Positions 14,610 through 23,625 of a stretch of 24,014 nucleotides of DNA are shown piece after piece. Each line of letters opens with the position of its first letter. Positions within the stretch are counted from its first letter, which is position 1. The DNA is from Syntrophaceae bacterium UBA2210 (GTDB taxonomy: Bacteria > Desulfobacterota > Syntrophia > Syntrophales > UBA2210): the NCBI GenBank assembly GCA_002327865.1, contig DCUQ01000010.1, positions 8,592 through 32,605 of the forward strand, given 5' to 3'. The position numbers were made by a program, and so were the translations under genes. The notes under the pieces are model-generated. The model had not been told where the DNA came from and searched no databases. It worked only from the letters and a program-made list of their open reading frames with translations.

Positions 14610-17132
14610 CTATCTGCCGCAACAATGCTTGTATTTCTTACCGCTGCCGCAGGGACACGGGGCGTTTCTTCCTACCTTCTCACCCTGTCTCTTAACTGTC
14701 GTCTGAGCAGCACCGGTATCACCCCTGCTCATCACATAATCTTTCTCCTGTTTTTCCTGGATCTCGGTAACATCTTCCTCACCCTTTATCTGAACTATGC
14801 ACAGTTTTTCCAGAGTGTCTTCCTTGATACGATACACCATCTCCATGAACATATCGTAACCCTCTTTCTGGTATTCCCTGACCGGGTCTTTCTGACCGTA
14901 ACCACGCAGGCCGATACCTTCCTTGAGATGATCCATGGCAAGCAGGTGGTCTTTCCAGTGGGAATCTATGGCCTGGAGCATAATTACCTTCATTATGTAT
15001 TCCATGAGGGATTTGCCAAATTTATCTTCCTTTTCACGCAAAAGCGTTCTGACGTCCGATATAATCTCCTGTACGATATCTTCCCTGTCGATCTTTTCCT
15101 TTTTTGAATGATCCAGGTTCCATTTAAGAGAGAACTGTTTGTATATAATATCACTCAGGCCTTTAATATCCCATTCATCCGGACGAACTTTCTCATCGAG
15201 ATAATCGCAAACGATATCCTCGACGACTTCTTTCAGCATATCATCAACGGTTGCCCACAATTCGGTTCCACCGAGAACATTTCTCCGCTGTTCGTACACC
15301 ACCTGCCGCTGCCGGTTCATCACGTCGTCATATTCCAGCAGATGTTTTCTTATGTCGAAATTCTGGCCTTCCACTCGTTTCTGGGCACCTTCGATAGCTT
15401 TACTGATAAGATTGTGTTCTATCGGCTGTCCTTTTTCGACTCCGATCCTGTCCATAACGGACGATATTCTTTCAGCTCCGAAGATCCTGAGCAGATCGTC
15501 GTCCAGCGACAGATAGAAACGGGAAGATCCTTTATCACCCTGGCGTCCCGACCTGCCCCGGAGCTGATTGTCTATACGCCTGCTCTCATGACGCTCCGTA
15601 CCCAATATATGGAGCCCGCCGAGATCGGCCACTCCCTCACCCAGTTTTATATCGGTTCCTCTTCCCGCCATGTTGGTAGATATCGTGACGGCCCCGGACT
15701 GCCCGGCCTGAGCGATTATCTCGGCTTCCTTTTCATGATTCTTTGCATTCAACACATTGTGCTTGATCCCATTTTTAGAAAGGTACCTGCTGAGAATCTC
15801 GGACTTTTCGATGGAAATCGTTCCTACCAGGACCGGCCGCTTCTGTTTATGCAGTTCTTTTATCTCTTCAACAGCAGCCTGAAACTTTTCCTCTTCTGTT
15901 TTGTATATTACATCGGTGTTATCGACCCGTATCATCGGCATATTTGTCGGGATAACAACTACATCGAGATTGTATATCTTTTTAAACTCCGCCGCTTCCG
16001 TATCAGCCGTTCCGGTCATACCCGATAATTTTTCATACATCCTGAAATAGTTCTGAAACGTGACGGAAGCCAGCGTCTGATTTTCCCTTTCTATTTTAAC
16101 TCTCTCCTTCGCCTCGAGCGCCTGGTGCAGACCGTCGCTGTACCTCCTCCCCGGCATCACCCGCCCCGTAAATTCATCTACTATAACGACCTGCCCGTCC
16201 TTTACGAGATAATCGATATCCTTCCTGAACAGGGAATGCGCCTTCAGCGCCTGGTTTACATGGTGAAGGATCTCCATGTTTTTGGGTTCATACAGATTCT
16301 GGACATTCAGCAGTTTTTCTGATTTGGACACTCCTTCTTCAGTCAGGACAACCGTTCTGCTCTTCTCGTCTATCGTGTAATCGTGATCCCTCTTCAGACG
16401 CGGAATAATCTGGTTGATCTTGTAATATTTATCGGTGGATTCTTCGGAGGGTCCGGAAATAATAAGCGGGGTCCTGGCCTCATCGATGAGTATACTGTCT
16501 ACTTCGTCGACGATAGCATAATGAAATTCACGCTGGACATAATTCTCGAGCTGGAAGCTCATATTGTCACGGAGATAGTCGAAACCGAATTCGTTGTTTG
16601 TGCCGTAGGTGATGTCGCAGCCGTACGCACTGCGCCTTTGCGTATCGTCTATTCCATGAACAATCACCCCGACAGAGAGACCTAGAAACTCGTAGATGGG
16701 TTTCATCCAGTTTGCGTCCCTGTTTGCCAGATAATCGTTCACGGTAATCACATGAACGCCCCTGCCGGTCAGCGCGTTCAGATAAACAGGCATGGTCGAG
16801 GCCAGAGTCTTGCCTTCGCCTGTTTTCATTTCCGCAATCTTGCCTTCGTGCAAAACAATCCCGCCTATGAGCTGAACATCGAACGGCCTCATCTCCAGGG
16901 TTCGCTTCGAAACTTCCCTGACGACGGCAAATGCTTCTGCGAGAATATCATCGAGTAATGCACCCTGTGCAAGCTTCTCTTTGAAATACGGTGTCTTCGC
17001 TTTGAGCCCGGAATCGGTCAAACCTTCTATAGACGGTTCCAGCTTGCTGATTTCATTCATTATAACGGACAGGCGCTTTATTTCCCTGTCATTTTTACTT
17101 CCTACTACCTTCTTCAATAGATAATTCAGCAT
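14610..17132 (-). CDS. secA: Protein translocase ATPase SecA
   Basis: This 840-residue protein is the motor ATPase that drives unfolded preproteins through SecYEG. The Walker A motif MKTGEGKT lies at about 102-109 and the DEVD box of the DEAD-type motor at about 209-212, followed by [12 protein letters not shown]. The second nucleotide-binding domain carries [35 protein letters not shown] marks the helical scaffold. The C-terminal zinc-binding tail [13 protein letters not shown] is complete and would bind SecB or ribosomes. I chose the ATG at 17132, with GGTG five bases upstream; a GTG at 17138 is possible. An intrinsic terminator ends 11 nt before the start, leaving no room for a promoter, which suggests expression by read-through or control at the hairpin. 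Confidence 0.97.
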   Translation of the reverse strand: MLNYLLKKVVGSKNDREIKRLSVIMNEISKLEPSIEGLTDSGLKAKTPYFKEKLAQGALLDDILAEAFAVVREVSKRTLEMRPFDVQLIGGIVLHEGKIAEMKTGEGKTLASTMPVYLNALTGRGVHVITVNDYLANRDANWMKPIYEFLGLSVGVIVHGIDDTQRRSAYGCDITYGTNNEFGFDYLRDNMSFQLENYVQREFHYAIVDEVDSILIDEARTPLIISGPSEESTDKYYKINQIIPRLKRDHDYTIDEKSRTVVLTEEGVSKSEKLLNVQNLYEPKNMEILHHVNQALKAHSLFRKDIDYLVKDGQVVIVDEFTGRVMPGRRYSDGLHQALEAKERVKIERENQTLASVTFQNYFRMYEKLSGMTGTADTEAAEFKKIYNLDVVVIPTNMPMIRVDNTDVIYKTEEEKFQAAVEEIKELHKQKRPVLVGTISIEKSEILSRYLSKNGIKHNVLNAKNHEKEAEIIAQAGQSGAVTISTNMAGRGTDIKLGEGVADLGGLHILGTERHESRRIDNQLRGRSGRQGDKGSSRFYLSLDDDLLRIFGAERISSVMDRIGVEKGQPIEHNLISKAIEGAQKRVEGQNFDIRKHLLEYDDVMNRQRQVVYEQRRNVLGGTELWATVDDMLKEVVEDIVCDYLDEKVRPDEWDIKGLSDIIYKQFSLKWNLDHSKKEKIDREDIVQEIISDVRTLLREKEDKFGKSLMEYIMKVIMLQAIDSHWKDHLLAMDHLKEGIGLRGYGQKDPVREYQKEGYDMFMEMVYRIKEDTLEKLCIVQIKGEEDVTEIQEKQEKDYVMSRGDTGAAQTTVKRQGEKVGRNAPCPCGSGKKYKHCCGR

Positions 17133-17143
17133 AATCACACCAC

Positions 17144-17171
17144 AAAAAACCCGGTAAGAAACATTACCGGG
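17144..17171 (-). terminator. Strong intrinsic terminator directly upstream of secA
   Basis: On the minus strand CCCGGTAA, a 6-nt loop and TTACCGGG form a perfect 8-bp stem followed by six T residues. It begins about 40 nt after the M23 peptidase stop codon. The T-run ends 11 nt before the secA ATG and abuts its ribosome-binding site. Confidence 0.88.
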
Positions 17172-17210
17172 AAAATTCGACTAAAATGTATTGAGCAGAG
17201 GTCGTCCGCA

Positions 17211-18137
17211 TTAAAAGAGGTGTTTTCGTGGATTTACGTAGATACCGTTTATACAAATGCCATAATGCAGGTGAGGACCTGTACTCCTCCCCGAATTACC
17301 CACATAACCGATGACATCTCCCCTTTTCACCCGCTGTCCCGTCCTGGCATCCCCCTTTTTTAACAGATGACCGTAGACTGTCACCAGACTGTTTCCATGA
17401 TCTATCCTGACCATGTTACCCATACCTTTTTCGTAAGACGCTTCCTTCACCACACCATCCGCGGGAGCCACAACTTCCTTGCCCAGCTCCGTCGCTATAT
17501 CGATACCCCGGTGAAATTCCCTGTTGCCCGTAAAAGGCGATGTTCTGTACCCGAATTCCGAAGTTACCCAGCCTATCGTAGGCCATATGGAGGGTGTGCA
17601 AGCGAGAATCGATTTCTGCTTTCCTAGAAAATCGAGCAACTCGGTGAAACTGTCTTTTTGAATAGCTGCTCCTTCAAGCAATTTATCCATATTGTCATGT
17701 ATCTTATCAATGATTGACGCTTCGACTTCCTCTGCATGCGAAACGATTTTATCGTCTTCGGGCACAGGACCTCCGACACCCAGCAACTGGTTGTTGTTCT
17801 TGTCATTATTATCGAGATTCGTCATAATCCTTATTTTTTTATCCAGTTGCGCCAGGTTAATCATTTCTTTCTCAAAATCATCGACCTTGTTTGCAAGGAA
17901 ATCAATTTTTTCCTGCTGAAGCGACGTTACCTGCTCGAGCCTGGCCAGTTCTTTTATTTTACCCCTGGTATCCATGTAGTTATAGGAAAGACAACAAAGT
18001 GATAACAAGACGGTTATTATTGCAATGGATATAAAAGAAAGAAATGCAGAGGAAATTTTTACTTTTTTTATTGATCCTTTCCCCTGAGGAATAGCAAGAA
18101 ATGTATAGTATCTGTTTCCCACCCCGGATCCTTTCAT
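17211..18137 (-). CDS. Membrane-anchored M23 family (LytM-type) peptidase
   Basis: This 308-residue protein is a probable periplasmic peptidoglycan endopeptidase. A cytoplasmic N-terminus of about 27 residues precedes one transmembrane helix (about 30-52). A coiled-coil-like, Leu/Glu/Lys-rich stretch follows (about 57-108), then an Asn/Asp-rich linker and helices, and a C-terminal M23 domain from about 190. The zinc and catalytic residues are complete: H209 and D213 in EFHRGIDIA, H257 in VYGHL, and H289 and H291 in GPHLHYG. This completeness favours an active enzyme over an EnvC- or NlpD-like activator, though many such coiled-coil proteins act in division or envelope remodelling. The ATG has AGGG six bases upstream. 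It lies before secA, as I recall in related Desulfobacterota, and its transcript should end at 17144-17171. Confidence 0.93.
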   Translation of the reverse strand: MKGSGVGNRYYTFLAIPQGKGSIKKVKISSAFLSFISIAIITVLLSLCCLSYNYMDTRGKIKELARLEQVTSLQQEKIDFLANKVDDFEKEMINLAQLDKKIRIMTNLDNNDKNNNQLLGVGGPVPEDDKIVSHAEEVEASIIDKIHDNMDKLLEGAAIQKDSFTELLDFLGKQKSILACTPSIWPTIGWVTSEFGYRTSPFTGNREFHRGIDIATELGKEVVAPADGVVKEASYEKGMGNMVRIDHGNSLVTVYGHLLKKGDARTGQRVKRGDVIGYVGNSGRSTGPHLHYGICINGIYVNPRKHLF

Positions 18138-18164
18138 ATAATTCCCTATGGAGGTCTTAAAAAA

Positions 18165-18173
18165 ATTATACCA
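18165..18173 (-). promoter_or_regulatory. Extended -10 promoter of the M23 peptidase gene
   Basis: TGGTATAAT on the minus strand is a perfect extended -10 element (TGn plus TATAAT). Transcription would start near 18158, giving a leader of about 20 nt with the AGGG ribosome-binding site. No good -35 sits 17 nt upstream. A separate TTGACA at 18304-18309 in the same 189-nt gap has only a poor -10 partner, so it may be chance or an upstream promoter. The rest of the gap shows nothing else clear. Confidence 0.6.
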
Positions 18174-18326
18174 CGGGAAACATTAGCGAACACCGCTTGT
18201 TTTAGACGCTAAAACCTTAAATGAACCCTGAAGCATCAATAAGTTACGGCAAAATCCTATACGACAAACCGTCGCTCGTGAAAGTTACCATAGATATTTT
18301 AAATGTCAAGGAAAGATTAAGATCCG

Positions 18327-20261
18327 TCAGATTCTTTTTTCGACCATAATCAGCGGATCACCGACATTCACCTCATCTCCTGGAGATACAAGTATCTCCG
18401 AAACGACTCCGTTTATCTCGGAAATTATATTGTTAAGCATCTTCATCGCTTCAAGAACAACCAGAATCTGACCCGCTGAGACATCTTCCGCTTCCGTGAC
18501 GGGAACCTCGCTCACTGTGCCCTTCAGAGGCGATCTTATATCACCCGACTGCGCAAGTTCTTCTATTTCTTTCGCCGAAAGTACGGATTTTCTGATCTCC
18601 CTCGTCCCTTCCTGTTCAAGCTCCGTCAGTATGGGTTCCGAATGATAATTTATGTTCAGATAGGTGATTGCGTCTCCCGTTTTCGTTCTTCGTTTCGGAC
18701 CTACTTCTACAATATGATGTTTTCCATAAGCATCTGAAAATTCAAGCTTTTCCCCGAGTTTAAATCCGCCTTTCCTGAACCACATATGAGGTGGGAATAC
18801 CCATGTTTTGCCATATTTCTCCTCGAACTTGAAAAAATTAACCGCATCATTCGGGTGTTGCAGATACAGGACAAACTCATCTTCCGTGGCCACCCGCCCA
18901 AGACGATGTTCAAGCACTCTTTTTTCTATATCAAGATCGATATTTTCTATTTTCTGATAGCCGGATTCCTTCGCCACTATTTTTTTCCAATCCGGCCCGA
19001 ATACGGCCTCGTATATCTCATCGGACGGTTTATAAAAGGGAAGATCCCCATATCTTCCGAGCATCAGGTTTTTCAGATCATCGCTGGCATCTTTATATCG
19101 CTTGCCGCTGAGTACGTTATTGGCGGCGGTGGTCCACAGGATCTGTGAACCCGGCGTTACACTCCACCAGTTTCCGAGTTCAATCTGTACACGGGGCAAC
19201 TCTTTCTGAAGAATTTCAGGCATCGAATGCAGGAATTCACCCTTGACCGCCTGTTCGAAGCTCGATCCCGTCGCCCCGCCCGGCAGTTTGTGTATCTGAA
19301 CGGTAGGATCAAATCCCATAAACTGGGATTCAAAATGCTTGTAGTGTTCCCTCTCCGGGCGCAGTTTATTCGACGTATCGATTACGGCCTGTCTGTTTAT
19401 AGCCAGGGCACGATATCCATATTCATCGAGCGTATCTATAACCGTAAGTATCGGGGGAGGTCCGTAAAAACCGGTGAAGGCATGATCAGCCGCGTCGACG
19501 ATCCTGGCCCCGTTTCTTACGGCCGCAACGATTCTTCCCACATCGTCTCCGTCCGTATTATGGCCGTGATAGTGAACAATGAGATCGGGATATTTGTCCA
19601 GAATGGATTTTGTCAGATCTCCAATCCGCCTGGAAGTTCCCAGCCCACCGTGATTCTTTATGCAAAGAATTATATCCTCACCGGTAACGTCGAGTATTTG
19701 CTTTACTTTCCGCACATAAAACGCGTCCGTATGTTCGGGTCCTGTCGAGAAACATATCGAGGGTTCCAGTATGCAACCGGCGGCCCGAACCTCTTCGAAT
19801 ACGGCCGTCATATTGGGCACATAATTAAGAAAATCAAAGACTCTCCAGAGATGTACGTAACGGGCAAAAGACCGTACCGTCAGGCGAATCACATTTTCAG
19901 GATATGGTCTGTAACCGAAAAGGTTGATTCCCCTGCAGAGATTCTGGAACATGGTATCCGGCATTAACGAGCTGAGAAGCTGCAGTTTCTCCAATGGATT
20001 AATCTGCTTGCGCAGCATATCGACATGAACCGAAGCTCCCCCCGATATCTCGAGTGAAAGATAGCCCGAGTCGTTTCGTTCCTGTGAGACCAGCATCTGA
20101 GTGTGAGGCATTATTCGGTTCTTAAAATCGGATTGAGACAAGTCTCTTTCTGTATTGGTTACATAATACCCTTTCCCCGACCTGATCTTTTCGAGCACAT
20201 AGTGTACTCCTTTCTCACGCAAGTCTCGGGGTGTTATTCTCTCGTCGATGGTCTGTTGCAA
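18327..20261 (-). CDS. Divergent biotin-dependent carboxylase, carboxyltransferase and biotin-carrier subunit (PycB/OadA-like)
   Basis: This 644-residue protein has an HMGL/DRE-TIM carboxyltransferase barrel (about 35-320), a PYC_OADA-type region (about 320-520) and a C-terminal biotinyl domain with the biotinylated lysine K607 in LEAMKML. Active-site residues of pyruvate carboxylase can be matched: R39, D40 and Q43 (ERDLSQ), carbamylated lysine K202 (CIKNHGG), and metal ligands H232 and H234 (HYHGHNTDG). Other motifs differ: the usual DTTLRD is NTERD, EVWGGA is EISGGA, TSQP is YGPPP, and PGGQYTN is PGGATGS, so the catalytic Thr aligns with Gly332. These changes suggest a distinct subfamily; the acceptor could be pyruvate, 2-oxoglutarate or another acid. 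The start is TTG at 20261 with AAAGGA upstream. It follows its biotin carboxylase partner, with a terminator between. The name pycB is tentative. Confidence 0.88.
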   Translation of the reverse strand: MQQTIDERITPRDLREKGVHYVLEKIRSGKGYYVTNTERDLSQSDFKNRIMPHTQMLVSQERNDSGYLSLEISGGASVHVDMLRKQINPLEKLQLLSSLMPDTMFQNLCRGINLFGYRPYPENVIRLTVRSFARYVHLWRVFDFLNYVPNMTAVFEEVRAAGCILEPSICFSTGPEHTDAFYVRKVKQILDVTGEDIILCIKNHGGLGTSRRIGDLTKSILDKYPDLIVHYHGHNTDGDDVGRIVAAVRNGARIVDAADHAFTGFYGPPPILTVIDTLDEYGYRALAINRQAVIDTSNKLRPEREHYKHFESQFMGFDPTVQIHKLPGGATGSSFEQAVKGEFLHSMPEILQKELPRVQIELGNWWSVTPGSQILWTTAANNVLSGKRYKDASDDLKNLMLGRYGDLPFYKPSDEIYEAVFGPDWKKIVAKESGYQKIENIDLDIEKRVLEHRLGRVATEDEFVLYLQHPNDAVNFFKFEEKYGKTWVFPPHMWFRKGGFKLGEKLEFSDAYGKHHIVEVGPKRRTKTGDAITYLNINYHSEPILTELEQEGTREIRKSVLSAKEIEELAQSGDIRSPLKGTVSEVPVTEAEDVSAGQILVVLEAMKMLNNIISEINGVVSEILVSPGDEVNVGDPLIMVEKRI

Positions 20262-20330
20262 TGTTTAAAGTCCTTTCAGGTTCTGATACCTATAAAGTAA
20301 TATGTGCTTTAATAAAATAATTCTCCGCTG

Positions 20331-20362
20331 AAAAACGGTAGAAAATCATTTACTGCCTACCG
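20331..20362 (-). terminator. Candidate intrinsic terminator between the two carboxylase genes
   Basis: On the minus strand CGGTAG and CTACCG form a 6-bp stem with a 15-nt loop, followed by five T residues. The hairpin starts 5 nt after the biotin carboxylase stop. The rest of the 105-nt gap is AT-rich and contains TATAGG, a possible -10 for the next gene, but no convincing -35. Confidence 0.55.
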
Positions 20363-20366
20363 CCCC

Positions 20367-21824
20367 CTAATATGCGTAAGGGTTGATTTTCTTTGCATGG
20401 ATCTCGGCGATCAACTGCGAAAGTTTGGCAATCTCGCGCCTGTTCTCCGGGTAGTCAAACACTTCGGCATGCTGATCCAGATAAGACGTAGTGAACTTGC
20501 CTCTACGGAAATCAGGCTCATCGCAGATTGCCAGGTAAAACGGTATAGTCGTTTTAGGACCACAAATAAGAAAATCGTTCAGCGCCCTTTTCAGACGCTG
20601 TACGGACTGCTCCCAATTATGGCCACGAACAGTCATTTTTACCAGAAGCGAATCATATTCGGTTGGAATCTTATATCCCTGATACACCATACCGTCCAGC
20701 CGTATGCCGGGCCCTCCGGGAGACTGATACACATCTACCAGTTTTCCCCCCTCCGGCATAAAGCCATTTTTGGGATCCTCGGCGTTAATCCTTACCTGAA
20801 TAGCTTTGCCCAGACGATGGAAACGTACTTCAGGAATTTTCAAGCGTTCCCCTTCTGCTATTATTATCTGCTCTCTCACGATATCGACACCGCTCAGCAT
20901 CTCGGTAACTGTGTGTTCGACCTGGAGTCTGGTATTGACTTCCATAAACCAGAATTCATTCGTGTGGGCGTCGACCAGAAATTCCACAGTACCCGCACCT
21001 ACATATCCGGCTTTACCGGCCGCCAGTATGGCCGTTTTGTACATCGATTTAAGAACATTTAGCGGAAGATCCGCAGGTGCTATTTCTATCAGCTTCTGGT
21101 TTCTCCGCTGGATGGAACAATCCCGTGAACCGAGATGGAGAATTTCACCATGCTGGTCCGCAAGTATCTGGATCTCCACATGGCGCGGATTCTGGATACA
21201 TTTTTCTATATAAATATCGTCATTGTTAAATGCTTGAAGGGCCTCATATCTCGACTGCGGCATCTGGATCAGCAGTTCTTTTTCATTTTCAACCTTTCTG
21301 ATCCCTCTGCCTCCTCCTCCCGAAGAGGCTTTAAGCATAAGCGGATATCCGTACTTTTTGCCAAACTCGACAGCAGCTCTTATCCCTTCTTCTCCCTTGA
21401 CAAGGTTCTCAGTACCGGGGATTACAGGTATGCCCGCCTTTTCCATGATCTCTCTGGCAATAATCTTGTTGCCCAGATTCTGAATGACATCGGGAGGGGG
21501 ACCGATAAAGTTGATATCGGCCTTTTCACAGGCACTGGAAAAATCAGGATTCTCTGCCAGGAATCCGTATCCGGGATGAATCGCGTCGGCACCGCTTTTG
21601 CGGGCCGCCCATATCATCCTGTCGATATCGAGATAATCTTTTCTCGGTCCTTCGCCTATCATGATAGCGTCATCCGCAGATCTGATAAACAAGGCTTCGT
21701 TATCCGGTCTCTCATAAACTGCTACGGCGCCGAGTCCGAGTTCCTTGATCGTTCGGATCAGTCTTAAAGCTATTTCACCCCTGTTTGCGACCAGGATTTT
21801 TCGTATCTTCTTAACCGCCGTCAT
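20367..21824 (-). CDS. Biotin carboxylase subunit (PycA/AccC-like)
   Basis: This 485-residue protein carries out the ATP- and bicarbonate-dependent carboxylation of biotin. It has the N-terminal KILVANRGEIALRLIRT, AIHPGYGFLAENPDF, the ATP-grasp glycine loop SSGGGGRGI (about 167-175), and the catalytic EVNTRLQVEHTVTE (about 295-308), all intact. The length exceeds E. coli AccC (449) through an extra C-terminal segment of about 30 residues, as in two-subunit pyruvate carboxylases. The partner carrying biotin and carboxyltransferase lies downstream, and no acetyl-CoA carboxylase gene is near, which favours a pyruvate-carboxylase-type complex over AccC. I chose the ATG at 21824, with AAAGGT seven bases upstream; an in-frame TTG at 21845 is less likely. 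A TTGACA promoter lies just upstream. Confidence 0.93.
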   Translation of the reverse strand: MTAVKKIRKILVANRGEIALRLIRTIKELGLGAVAVYERPDNEALFIRSADDAIMIGEGPRKDYLDIDRMIWAARKSGADAIHPGYGFLAENPDFSSACEKADINFIGPPPDVIQNLGNKIIAREIMEKAGIPVIPGTENLVKGEEGIRAAVEFGKKYGYPLMLKASSGGGGRGIRKVENEKELLIQMPQSRYEALQAFNNDDIYIEKCIQNPRHVEIQILADQHGEILHLGSRDCSIQRRNQKLIEIAPADLPLNVLKSMYKTAILAAGKAGYVGAGTVEFLVDAHTNEFWFMEVNTRLQVEHTVTEMLSGVDIVREQIIIAEGERLKIPEVRFHRLGKAIQVRINAEDPKNGFMPEGGKLVDVYQSPGGPGIRLDGMVYQGYKIPTEYDSLLVKMTVRGHNWEQSVQRLKRALNDFLICGPKTTIPFYLAICDEPDFRRGKFTTSYLDQHAEVFDYPENRREIAKLSQLIAEIHAKKINPYAY

Positions 21825-21865
21825 ATATATTACCTTTCCAGACAAAAGATATAAAAGTGGTAAGA

Positions 21866-21892
21866 ACTATATTAATTATGTGGAAATGTCAA
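21866..21892 (-). promoter_or_regulatory. Promoter of the biotin carboxylase gene
   Basis: On the minus strand a perfect TTGACA (21887-21892) and TATAGT (21866-21871, five of six) are separated by 15 nt, slightly short. Initiation near 21858 would give a leader of about 34 nt before the ATG at 21824. Confidence 0.55.
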
Positions 21893-21928
21893 GAAAACAG
21901 GCTGGTGCCGAGGCGTTTCAGTAGTGAA

Positions 21929-23077
21929 TCATATGTAACTGTCTATTATTTTATAAATATCCCCACCCGGGCTTCCGGGGTTTTCCCGTCTGTATTTTTC
22001 CAGCAGAGCTTTGAGCGCATCATATGTCTTTGTTCTCGAAAGATCATCAAGTCTCGTGTACACGCCTCTTCGCCGGCCGATACGATATATGATCCTGTCA
22101 TCCTCGGACAGGGCGAAAAACCTGTCGATGATGCCGAGGAGTTTATCTTTATCCTCGGGAAGCCTTCCGTTTAACTCCTCCAGAAGATTAAGCACGTGGT
22201 CGCTGACTATCTGCGTTTCAATCCCGTCAAGATTCCGGATAAACAGTCGTATCTCCCTTACCACATCCTCATCATCGAGAGGCCGGAATTCCCCGTTTTT
22301 CATCATTGCGTGAAGGGTTGTACCTCTTATTACCCGCAGTGACCGTATCCTCACATAATCGGGATTTATCTCGTTGATAACCCGAGCGGTATCCAGTGCG
22401 TTTTGACGTGACCATTGCTCGCCCCCGAGACCCGGAATAACATATTCCGAGAGAGATATGCCCGATTCCACGATCTTCTTGCCGCCCTCTATGTGATCGG
22501 CTGCAGTAGAACCTTTCTTCACAAACTTCAGCACAGGGTCGCACCCGCTTTCCATACCGATATGAATCCTCGTAAGGCCGGCTTCACGCAACATGCTTAA
22601 TTCCTCAATCGATTTCCTGCGTGCGGTGTGTGAACGGCAATACGAAGTAATTTCTTTGACGGCGGGGAATTTTTCCTTGATAAAAGCAACGATATCGACC
22701 AGATCCTCTGTTTTAATTATGACGGAATCGGCATCCTGGAGAAAAACGGATTCACCTCCGTAATAGAGCCATGCCGCCACCTGCCTGAAACTGTCATTGT
22801 GAAATGCGTCGGTCCCGTAAATATGATCGATAACAGGACGCCTTACGGCTCCCCCCTGCCCCAGCCTCCAGGATATCTCCCGCATCCGATCCGCTATGTC
22901 CCGTGCCTCCTGTATGTCGGCCTTGACATCCTCCACCGGCCTGAGCTCAAATTTTTGGCCTCGATAGGTATGGCAGAAAGCACACTTATTCCAGGGACAA
23001 TTTCTCGTAACCCTGATCAGGAGACTTCTTGCCTCGCTCGGGGGTCTTATGGGGCCCTGTTCGAATGAGAAATCCAT
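21929..23077 (-). CDS. Radical SAM protein of unknown substrate (CX4CX2C cluster motif)
   Basis: This 382-residue protein has a radical SAM barrel in its N-terminal two thirds. The [4Fe-4S] cysteines are C27, C32 and C35 in RNCPWNKCAFC, spaced CX4CX2C instead of the usual CX3CX2C. LTRIHIGMESGCDPVLKFVKKG is a typical late-barrel SAM-binding strand of the Elp3/MiaB/NifB group. There is no N-terminal cobalamin domain and no evident extra cluster cysteines. The C-terminal 110 residues are charged and helical. I know of similar Fe-S oxidoreductases starting (F)RPPSEA in several anaerobes, but no function. I prefer the ATG at 23077; the TTG at 23098 would overlap the macro gene by 4 nt (TTGA) and allow coupling, and neither has a good Shine-Dalgarno site. 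Confidence 0.88.
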   Translation of the reverse strand: MDFSFEQGPIRPPSEARSLLIRVTRNCPWNKCAFCHTYRGQKFELRPVEDVKADIQEARDIADRMREISWRLGQGGAVRRPVIDHIYGTDAFHNDSFRQVAAWLYYGGESVFLQDADSVIIKTEDLVDIVAFIKEKFPAVKEITSYCRSHTARRKSIEELSMLREAGLTRIHIGMESGCDPVLKFVKKGSTAADHIEGGKKIVESGISLSEYVIPGLGGEQWSRQNALDTARVINEINPDYVRIRSLRVIRGTTLHAMMKNGEFRPLDDEDVVREIRLFIRNLDGIETQIVSDHVLNLLEELNGRLPEDKDKLLGIIDRFFALSEDDRIIYRIGRRRGVYTRLDDLSRTKTYDALKALLEKYRRENPGSPGGDIYKIIDSYI

Positions 23078-23094
23078 AGGATTATTACCGCGAA

Positions 23095-23625
23095 TCAAAC
23101 CAGTTTTTTCAGCTCATCGGAAAATACATCGTATATGTCACGGCTGAATAAAACAAACCTTACCAGTTCTATCTCTTTATGATCTTTAAGATAATTAATT
23201 GTGGTATCGAGGGCGATGCGAGCCGCTTCCTGCAGCGGATATCCGTATATCCCGGCGCTTATCGCGGGAAAGGCCACGCTTGCGAGTCCTTTTTGAGTAA
23301 CTTTTTTAAGGCTCTCAAGATAGGCGCTTTTAAGAAGATTCGCCTCCCCGTGATTACCTCCGCGGTAAACAGGACCGACAGTGTGTATTACATACCCGGC
23401 TTTTAGATTCCCCCCTTTAGTAACCACCGCCTGTCCGGCAGGACAATAGCCTATTGCCCGGCACTCCTCCATGATGGATGGGCCTCCTGCCCTGTGTATG
23501 GCGCCATCGACACCTCCGCCGCCGCGTAATCCGGAATTCGCGGCGTTTACGATTGCTTCCGTCTCCTCTTTCGTTATATCTCCCTGAACAAGACTGATCA
23601 CCGAATTGTCGATTTTTACTTCCAT
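23095..23625 (-). CDS. Macro domain protein (ADP-ribose binding, probable deacetylase or hydrolase)
   Basis: This 176-residue protein is a single macro domain of the MacroD/YmdB type, which binds ADP-ribose and often removes O-acetyl-ADP-ribose or ADP-ribose from proteins or nucleic acids. The motifs are QGDITKEETEAIVNAAN (N27 and N30), GGGGVDGAIHRAGG (D40, the catalytic-region aspartate), IHTVGPVYRGG, and the substrate loop AISAGIYGYP. I chose the ATG at 23625, preceded by GGGGAGG five bases away, a very strong site. The frame is open 37 codons further upstream, but that part is not macro-like. It directly precedes the radical SAM gene with 17 nt or a 4-nt overlap, so the two are probably cotranscribed. 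Confidence 0.94.
   Translation of the reverse strand: MEVKIDNSVISLVQGDITKEETEAIVNAANSGLRGGGGVDGAIHRAGGPSIMEECRAIGYCPAGQAVVTKGGNLKAGYVIHTVGPVYRGGNHGEANLLKSAYLESLKKVTQKGLASVAFPAISAGIYGYPLQEAARIALDTTINYLKDHKEIELVRFVLFSRDIYDVFSDELKKLV

Noticed and set aside
15108..16028. A 306-codon plus-strand open frame opposite secA
   Set aside because: It is a shadow of secA, whose motifs are intact across this interval; the frame has no recognisable domain.
20397..21767. Long plus-strand open frames (221 and 210 codons) opposite the biotin carboxylase gene
   Set aside because: They are antisense to a fully conserved enzyme, lack family features and good ribosome-binding sites, and reflect the codon usage of the real gene.
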